DNA from: Comamonadaceae bacterium
GTDB taxonomy: Bacteria; Pseudomonadota; Gammaproteobacteria; Burkholderiales; Burkholderiaceae_C
Direction of reading: 5' to 3'
DNA: 13,223 bases
Assembly: GCA_947374105.1 (NCBI GenBank)
Contig: CANCAO010000014.1
Coordinates: forward strand, 1 to 13,223
How positions within the stretch are numbered: position 1 is the stretch's first letter; the number at the start of each line of letters is the position of its first letter. The notes beneath the pieces are model-generated. The model worked only from the letters and a program-made list of their open reading frames with translations. It made no database searches and was not told the origin of the DNA. Shown piece after piece: positions 8,222 to 13,223 of the stretch. Both the position numbers and the translations under genes were made by a program.

Positions 8222-8260
8222 AAAAATCAAAAAGAGTGGGGTGCGCCGCGCACCCCACTC
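8222..8260 (-). terminator. Intrinsic terminator after petC, immediately before sspA
   Basis: On the minus strand a perfect 12-base GC-rich stem (GAGTGGGGTGCG / CGCACCCCACTC, 3-base loop) is followed by TTTTTGATTTTT. This is a textbook Rho-independent terminator for petABC. The sspA ribosome binding site AGGAG begins at the next base, so the element also behaves as a barrier or attenuator in front of sspA. Confidence 0.88.
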
Positions 8261-8269
8261 CGAACAGTT

Positions 8270-8296
8270 CAAGCCTCAATGTGCCATTGAGGCTTG
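8270..8296. repeat. Second hairpin between petC and sspA
   Basis: A perfect 11-base inverted repeat (CAAGCCTCAAT / ATTGAGGCTTG, 5-base loop) located 20 bases after the petC stop and 9 bases before the terminator stem. It has no U-run, so it may protect the petABC mRNA 3' end, reinforce termination, or take part in an attenuation structure. Confidence 0.7.
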
Positions 8297-8316
8297 GCAT
8301 AGGGTAATCGTTAAAT

Positions 8317-9081
8317 TTACTTGACGTCTTTCCAGTAGGCTGCGTTAAGACGCCAAGCGAAAAATGAGAACATGAGCAGGAATATTAGAACCCAGACGCC
8401 AACACGCACGCGGGTGTTTTGAGCAGGTTCACCCATCCACTGTAGGTAGTTGACGAGGTCGCCAACCGCTTGATCATACTGGAGTGGGCTCATCGTTCCT
8501 GGGGTCAGTTGTTCCCAGCCCGAAAAGGCCAAGGACTCATGGCCGTGCGCGCCAGCTACCGTTTTCATGATGGGTTGACGCTTACCTTGCAACTCCCACA
8601 GGGCGTGGGGCATGCCCACGCTGGGGAAAGCCAGGTTGTTCCAACCCGTGGCCTTGGTCGCATCGGGGTAAAAGGTGCGCAAGAAGGTGTAGAGGTAATC
8701 AGCGCCTGAGCCTTGACCCGGTGCAGCGCGTGAACGCGCAATCACAGTGAGATCGGGTGGGTTGGCGCCAAACCAGAGCTTGGCTTGCTTGGGGTCAATG
8801 GCCGACTTCATGGTGTCACCGACTTTGTCGGTGGCGAACAGTAAGTTGTCTTTGATCTGCTCGTTGGTGAAGCCAATGTCTTGCAGGCGGTTGTAGCGCA
8901 TGTAAGCCGCAGAATGGCAGCTCAGGCAGTAGTTCACAAACAGCTTGGCACCGTTTTGCAAAGAGGCCATGTCGGAGGTGTTGATCGGGGCTTTGTCCCA
9001 AACAATGGCACCTTCGCTCGAGGCTTGTGCGGCGGACGTGAAGCCGAGCGCTGCAATCAGGGCAATGAGAATTTTTTTCAT
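8317..9081 (-). CDS. petC: Cytochrome c1, ubiquinol-cytochrome c reductase subunit
   Basis: The c-type haem subunit of the bc1 complex, passing electrons from the Rieske centre to soluble or membrane cytochrome c in the periplasm. The protein has 254 residues from the chosen start. A Sec signal peptide (MKKILIALIAALGFTSAAQA) is likely cleaved after AQA at residue 20. The haem-binding CLSCH is at 52-56. The axial Met is in PSVGMPHALW (about Met157). A C-terminal membrane anchor spans about 227-247, followed by a short cytoplasmic tail. The frame is open for ten codons upstream, but the ATG at 9081 begins exactly at the signal peptide, has a GGAG ribosome binding site, and leaves 16 bases after petB. 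Two hairpins, one a strong terminator, close the operon. Confidence 0.97.
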   Translation of the reverse strand: MKKILIALIAALGFTSAAQASSEGAIVWDKAPINTSDMASLQNGAKLFVNYCLSCHSAAYMRYNRLQDIGFTNEQIKDNLLFATDKVGDTMKSAIDPKQAKLWFGANPPDLTVIARSRAAPGQGSGADYLYTFLRTFYPDATKATGWNNLAFPSVGMPHALWELQGKRQPIMKTVAGAHGHESLAFSGWEQLTPGTMSPLQYDQAVGDLVNYLQWMGEPAQNTRVRVGVWVLIFLLMFSFFAWRLNAAYWKDVK

Positions 9082-9097
9082 GTTGTTTTGCTCCGGC

Positions 9098-10507
9098 TCA
9101 ATGTGCAGCAAAGGTGACGCGGGTGGGTACGGGTTTGGTTTGACCCAAACGACTCCACCACGGCATCAGCAGGAAGAAGCCAAAGTAGAAGAGAGTTCCA
9201 ACTTGGGACACGCGCTCACCGATCGCCGAGGGTGGTTGCACACCCAAGTAGGCCAGCACGACAAAATTGATGACAAAAATACCGTACATGTATTTGTGCC
9301 AATCAGGACGGTAGCGGATCGACTTCACTTCGCAGTTGTCCAGCCAAGGCAGGAAGAACAGAATGACGACCGCGCCACCCATGACCAGCACGCCCCAGAA
9401 CTTGGCGTCAATGGCAAGCATCATGGCCGTGATCGCCACAGCAGCACCGAGGACGACAGCTTTGAGCAGGGTTGCCATCTTCAGTTTGACGGCGCTGAAA
9501 ACGGCCGCACCCAGAACGCAGGCGATCAAGGCATACATCATCTCGCTGGTGATGGCGCGCAGCATGGAGTAGTAAGGCGTGAAGTACCAGACTGGCGCGA
9601 TATGCGCAGGAGTCTTGAGCGGGTCAGCCGGGATAAAGTTGTTGTACTCCAAAAAGTAGCCGCCGAACTCAGGGGCGAAGAAGATGATCGCGGAGAACAC
9701 CATCAAGAACAGGCTGACAGCGTAGATGTCATGCACCGAGTAGTAGGGGTGGAAGGGCACGCCATCTAGGGGATGACCTTGCGCATCCTTAGGTGCATTG
9801 GGGCCTTTGATCTCAACGCCATCCGGGTTGTTGGAGCCAACTTCGTGCAGTGCAATGATATGTGCGGCAACAAGGCCCAACAGCACCAGAGGAACGGCAA
9901 TGACGTGGAAGCTGAAGAAGCGGTTCAGGGTGGCATCGCCCACCACATAGTCGCCGCGAATCAGCAGCGCCAGATCGGGGCCGACGAAAGGAATGGCGGC
10001 AAACAGGTTCACGATCACCTGGGCACCCCAGTAGCTCATCTGACCCCATGGCAGAAGATAGCCCATGAAGGCTTCGGCCATGAGGCACAAGAAGATGGCG
10101 CAACCAAAGATCCAAACCAACTCACGTGGCTTGCGGTAGCTGCCGTAGATCAGACCACGGAACATGTGCAGGTAAACCACCACAAAGAAGGCCGAAGCGC
10201 CAGTGGAATGCATGTAGCGCACCAACCAGCCCCAAGGCACGTCGCGCATGATGTACTCGACCGAGCCAAACGCCAACGCAGCATCGGGTTTGTAGTGCAT
10301 GACCAGGAAAATACCGGTCACGATTTGGATCACCAAGACCAACAAGGCGAGCGAACCAAAGATATACCAAAAATTAAAGTTCTTTGGTGCGTAATACTCG
10401 CTCATGTGCTCTTTAAAGAGCTTGCTCAGCGGGAAGCGGTTGTCCACCCAGTTCAGCAGCTTGTCAGCGACCGGGGCATTGGGGGAGATTTCTTTCATTT
10501 CAGCCAT
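9098..10507 (-). CDS. petB: Cytochrome b of the bc1 complex
   Basis: The membrane core of ubiquinol-cytochrome c reductase, carrying both b haems and the Qo and Qi quinone sites. The protein has 469 residues, with a bc1-type cytochrome b fused as usual (N- and C-terminal parts together). The four haem ligands are visible as two pairs: His100 and His114 (HSTGASAFF and YLHMFRG) and His201 and His216 (FHVIAVPL and AAHIIALHE). The Qo motif reads PVWY (305-308) instead of the common PEWY. Additional hydrophobic segments extend to the C-terminus. The ATG at 10507 (MAEMKEISPN) has a GGAGAA ribosome binding site and follows petA by 19 bases. An upstream in-frame ATG at 10546 would overlap petA and is less likely. 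Confidence 0.98.
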   Translation of the reverse strand: MAEMKEISPNAPVADKLLNWVDNRFPLSKLFKEHMSEYYAPKNFNFWYIFGSLALLVLVIQIVTGIFLVMHYKPDAALAFGSVEYIMRDVPWGWLVRYMHSTGASAFFVVVYLHMFRGLIYGSYRKPRELVWIFGCAIFLCLMAEAFMGYLLPWGQMSYWGAQVIVNLFAAIPFVGPDLALLIRGDYVVGDATLNRFFSFHVIAVPLVLLGLVAAHIIALHEVGSNNPDGVEIKGPNAPKDAQGHPLDGVPFHPYYSVHDIYAVSLFLMVFSAIIFFAPEFGGYFLEYNNFIPADPLKTPAHIAPVWYFTPYYSMLRAITSEMMYALIACVLGAAVFSAVKLKMATLLKAVVLGAAVAITAMMLAIDAKFWGVLVMGGAVVILFFLPWLDNCEVKSIRYRPDWHKYMYGIFVINFVVLAYLGVQPPSAIGERVSQVGTLFYFGFFLLMPWWSRLGQTKPVPTRVTFAAH

Positions 10508-10526
10508 TGTGTTCTCCGCTCTGTAA

Positions 10527-11141
10527 TCAGGCTTTTTTATCTTCACCGATCAGCAACTTGCTGTCGGAGAGGTAGAAGTGCGGGGGCACCTCGAGGTTGT
10601 CTGGCGCGGGCTTGTTCTTGAACACGCGCCCTGCCATGTCAAAAGTGGAGCCATGGCAGGGGCACAAAAAGCCGCCTTGCCAGTCATCCGGCAATGATGG
10701 CTGGGCGCCCATTTGAAATTTATCGGAAGGCGAGCAGCCTAGGTGCGAGCAAATTCCCACGGCCACCATGATCTCCGGCTTAATGGAGCGGTGCTGGTTG
10801 CGGGCGTACTCTGGGGTGAGTTCTGATGGCTTGCGTTCTGATTTGGGGTCAGCTAACTGACCCTCTGCTTTGCTCAAAGTCGCCAGTTGTTCAGGGGTGC
10901 GCTTGATGATCCACACCGGTTTGCCGCGCCACTCAACAGTGAGCTTTTCGCCCGGCTTGAGGGCTGCGATGTCCACCTCAACGGCAGCGCCTGCAGCCTT
11001 GGCCCTCTCGGACGGTTGGAATGAACTAATGAAAGGAATGGCAACTGCGCCAGCACCTACGGCACCCGCGCAACTGGAGGCGATGAGCCAAGTCCGTTTG
11101 CTGGGATCAATTTGACTATTTGGGGTCAGCGTGTCACTCAT
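10527..11141 (-). CDS. petA: Rieske iron-sulfur protein of the bc1 complex
   Basis: The high-potential [2Fe-2S] subunit that takes the first electron from ubiquinol at the Qo site. The protein has 204 residues. Both cluster boxes are intact: CSHLGC (131-136) and CPCHGS (160-165), giving two Cys and two His ligands plus the disulfide pair. The N-terminal anchor is a Tat-type membrane segment (RTWLIASSCAGAVGAGAVAI), but the twin arginine reads Lys-Arg (residues 15-16, PSKRTWL). The frame is open to 11252, yet the ATG at 11141 has a GAGGA ribosome binding site, begins the conserved region and lies downstream of a TATAAT promoter element. It is the first gene of petABC and diverges from rplU. Confidence 0.97.
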   Translation of the reverse strand: MSDTLTPNSQIDPSKRTWLIASSCAGAVGAGAVAIPFISSFQPSERAKAAGAAVEVDIAALKPGEKLTVEWRGKPVWIIKRTPEQLATLSKAEGQLADPKSERKPSELTPEYARNQHRSIKPEIMVAVGICSHLGCSPSDKFQMGAQPSLPDDWQGGFLCPCHGSTFDMAGRVFKNKPAPDNLEVPPHFYLSDSKLLIGEDKKA

Positions 11142-11199
11142 GGAAATCCTCAATGAAACATCACGGCGCGGCGGTTGGTGTTGCGCGCGATAACCGAAA

Positions 11200-11205
11200 A
11201 TTATA
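11200..11205 (-). promoter_or_regulatory. Probable petABC promoter, -10 element
   Basis: A perfect TATAAT on the minus strand, 58 bases upstream of the petA ATG. No good -35 hexamer lies at 16-18 bases (best CCGGCA, three matches), so an activator or a weak basal promoter is possible. It is back to back with the rplU promoter. Confidence 0.5.
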
Positions 11206-11245
11206 GCTGACACCAGGAGCTTGCCGGAAGGAAGGTAATGCCTTG

Positions 11246-11274
11246 CTGTCAAAAATCCGAAACCATGCTATACT
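11246..11274 (+). promoter_or_regulatory. Probable sigma-70 promoter for rplU-rpmA
   Basis: CTGTCA and TATACT are separated by 17 bases, and TGC just before the -10 makes it an extended -10 promoter. Transcription would start near 11281, giving a leader of about 43 bases ending with the AAGAGG ribosome binding site of rplU. Confidence 0.65.
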
Positions 11275-11323
11275 CGTCGGCTCTGCGGAAATCCGTCTGC
11301 GGGGCTAAATTGAAGAGGTCAAC

Positions 11324-11635
11324 ATGTACGCGGTCATAAAAACCGGTGGCAAACAATATCGTGTTGCTGCTGGAGAAAAAATTAAAGTAGAACAGATTGC
11401 TGCGGACGTAGGCCAAGAGATTGTTATCGACCAAGTTCTGGCTGTCGGAAACGGCGCTGAATTGAAGGTGGGTACGCCCTTGGTGTCCGGCGCAACTGTC
11501 ACGGTCACTGTGGTGACGCAGGGCAAGCACGACAAAGTGCGCATTTTTAAAATGCGCCGTCGCAAGCATTATCAAAAACGTCAAGGTCACCGCCAGCTGT
11601 TCACCGAACTGCTCATCGGTGCGATTGCAGTCTAA
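11324..11635 (+). CDS. rplU: Large ribosomal subunit protein bL21
   Basis: A 23S rRNA-binding protein of the 50S subunit. The 103 residues match the family length from end to end. The conserved start [14 protein letters not shown] is followed by the motif GEKIKVEQ and the basic RNA-binding region [19 protein letters not shown] near the C-terminus. A strong AAGAGG ribosome binding site lies five bases before the ATG, and a good extended -10 promoter lies upstream. It is separated from rpmA by 11 bases, forming the universal rplU-rpmA pair. Confidence 0.99.
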   Translation: MYAVIKTGGKQYRVAAGEKIKVEQIAADVGQEIVIDQVLAVGNGAELKVGTPLVSGATVTVTVVTQGKHDKVRIFKMRRRKHYQKRQGHRQLFTELLIGAIAV

Positions 11636-11646
11636 GGACTTGAGTC

Positions 11647-11904
11647 ATGGCACAGAAAAAAGGCGGCGGCTCTACGCGAAATGGGCGCGATTCGCAGCCC
11701 AAAATGTTGGGTGTGAAAGCTTTTGGCGGTGAGTTGGTGAGCGCTGGCTCCATCATCGTTCGCCAACGCGGCACCAAGTTCCACCCCGGCGTCAATGTCG
11801 GCGTGGGCAAGGATCACACCTTGTTTGCTCTAAAGGACGGCCACGTTTCATTCGCCATCAAAGGCGCATTGAGCAAGCACACGGTGAACATTACCGCTGC
11901 TTAA
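11647..11904 (+). CDS. rpmA: Large ribosomal subunit protein bL27
   Basis: A 50S protein whose N-terminal tail reaches the peptidyl transferase centre. The 85 residues match the family. The N-terminus [16 protein letters not shown] is of the direct proteobacterial type, without the extension that is cleaved off in Firmicutes. The core [14 protein letters not shown] and [12 protein letters not shown] is well conserved. An AAGGA sequence 8-12 bases before the ATG serves as ribosome binding site. A strong terminator begins 21 bases after the stop. Confidence 0.99.
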   Translation: MAQKKGGGSTRNGRDSQPKMLGVKAFGGELVSAGSIIVRQRGTKFHPGVNVGVGKDHTLFALKDGHVSFAIKGALSKHTVNITAA

Positions 11905-11925
11905 GCTGTCGGTTGCTCCCGTTCG

Positions 11926-11952
11926 AAACCCTGCGCCCGGCGCGGGGTTTTT
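11926..11952 (+). terminator. Intrinsic terminator after rpmA, in front of obgE
   Basis: An 11-pair stem (AAACCCTGCGC / GCGCGGGGTTT, one G-U pair, 3-base loop) runs into five T residues. It would end most rplU-rpmA transcripts 28 bases before the obgE start, so obgE depends on readthrough or on a promoter inside rpmA. Confidence 0.85.
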
Positions 11953-11968
11953 CGTTTATAAACCTTGA

Positions 11969-13051
<1,083 letters not shown>

Positions 13052-13081
13052 ATTGAGCGATTGAATTCGCCTCGCCGACTT

Positions 13082-13133
13082 GCTATTTAAAAAATAGCTA
13101 CTTACGCTTATAAATAGTGCCCTACAAGCCCAT
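13082..13133. repeat. AT-rich hairpin element between obgE and proB, likely dispersed intergenic repeat
   Basis: A perfect 7-base inverted repeat (GCTATTT / AAATAGC, 3-base loop) at 13082-13098 is followed by a degenerate second part containing CTTACGCTTATAAATAGTGC and AAGCCCATATGAC. From memory this layout resembles an abundant intergenic repeat family of Comamonadaceae genomes. Only one copy is visible here, so repetition cannot be shown from this window. Confidence 0.5.
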
Positions 13134-13223
13134 ATGACATCAAAATCAGCGTCTGATGTATTGCGCAACGCCCGCCGCATCGTCGTCAAAGTAGGCTCCA
13201 GTTTGGTGACCAATGAAGGCCGT
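13134..13223 (+). CDS. proB: Glutamate 5-kinase, N-terminal fragment (runs off right edge)
   Basis: ProB phosphorylates glutamate in the first step of proline biosynthesis. Only 30 codons are inside the window. After a short variable start ([13 protein letters not shown]) they show the conserved nucleotide-binding opening [17 protein letters not shown] of the amino-acid kinase family. The obgE-proB order is common in Burkholderiales and supports the call. No ribosome binding site is evident before the ATG, which lies at the end of the repeat-like element. A PUA domain, if present, would be outside the window. Confidence 0.9.
   Translation, partial: MTSKSASDVLRNARRIVVKVGSSLVTNEGR

Noticed and set aside
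8945..9769. 274-codon plus-strand open frame opposite petC and petB
   Set aside because: Shadow of cytochrome genes with no motif, no start signals and no sensible neighbours.
10508..10546. Longer petB start (13 extra residues)
   Set aside because: It would overlap petA, and the ATG at 10507 has a much better ribosome binding site and the conserved N-terminus.
9773..10621. 282-codon plus-strand open frame opposite petB and the petA end
   Set aside because: Antisense shadow of GC-biased conserved genes; composition is His/Gln-rich and not protein-like.

Overview
The window is an ordinary chromosomal housekeeping region of a betaproteobacterium, order Burkholderiales and most likely family Comamonadaceae. 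This rests on gene order and protein features: secA-argJ-DUF815 ATPase-Nudix, dciA divergent from an M23 peptidase gene, petABC followed by sspA-sspB, and rplU-rpmA-obgE-proB. It also rests on the bc1 cytochrome b with a PVWY Qo motif and on an AT-rich dispersed-repeat-like element in front of proB. Genus is not resolved. No mobile element, CRISPR array, phage gene or accessory cassette was found, and no stretch above 300 bases lacks a gene.

Left block (1-6583, all minus strand). Transcription runs leftwards from an M23/LytM-type envelope peptidase gene (5597-6583), through a 144-base spacer with three inverted repeats, into secA (preprotein translocase ATPase). It continues into argJ (arginine biosynthesis), a DUF815 AAA-type ATPase of unknown role, and a Nudix hydrolase that overlaps it by one base (TGATG) and runs off the left edge.

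Centre (6610-8208). dciA (DnaB helicase loader family) is the only plus-strand gene here, separated from the M23 gene by just 26 bases. A tRNA-Thr(UGU) with encoded CCA follows on the minus strand. Beyond it lie sspB and sspA (minus strand), encoding the ClpXP adaptor and the GST-fold RNA polymerase-associated stringent starvation protein.

Right block (8317-13223). petA-petB-petC (minus strand) encode the complete three-subunit cytochrome bc1 complex: Rieske protein, cytochrome b and cytochrome c1. They are closely spaced and read from a promoter that lies back to back with the rplU promoter. On the plus strand come rplU-rpmA (ribosomal proteins L21, L27), a strong intrinsic terminator, obgE (ribosome-assembly GTPase) and the first 30 codons of proB (proline synthesis).

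The most noteworthy signals are regulatory. Strong terminator-like hairpins sit directly in front of sspA and obgE, and the secA leader is structured. At protein level there is a PVWY Qo motif in cytochrome b and a Lys-Arg in place of the Tat twin arginine in the Rieske protein. I see no convincing undescribed system. The least understood protein is the DUF815 ATPase.
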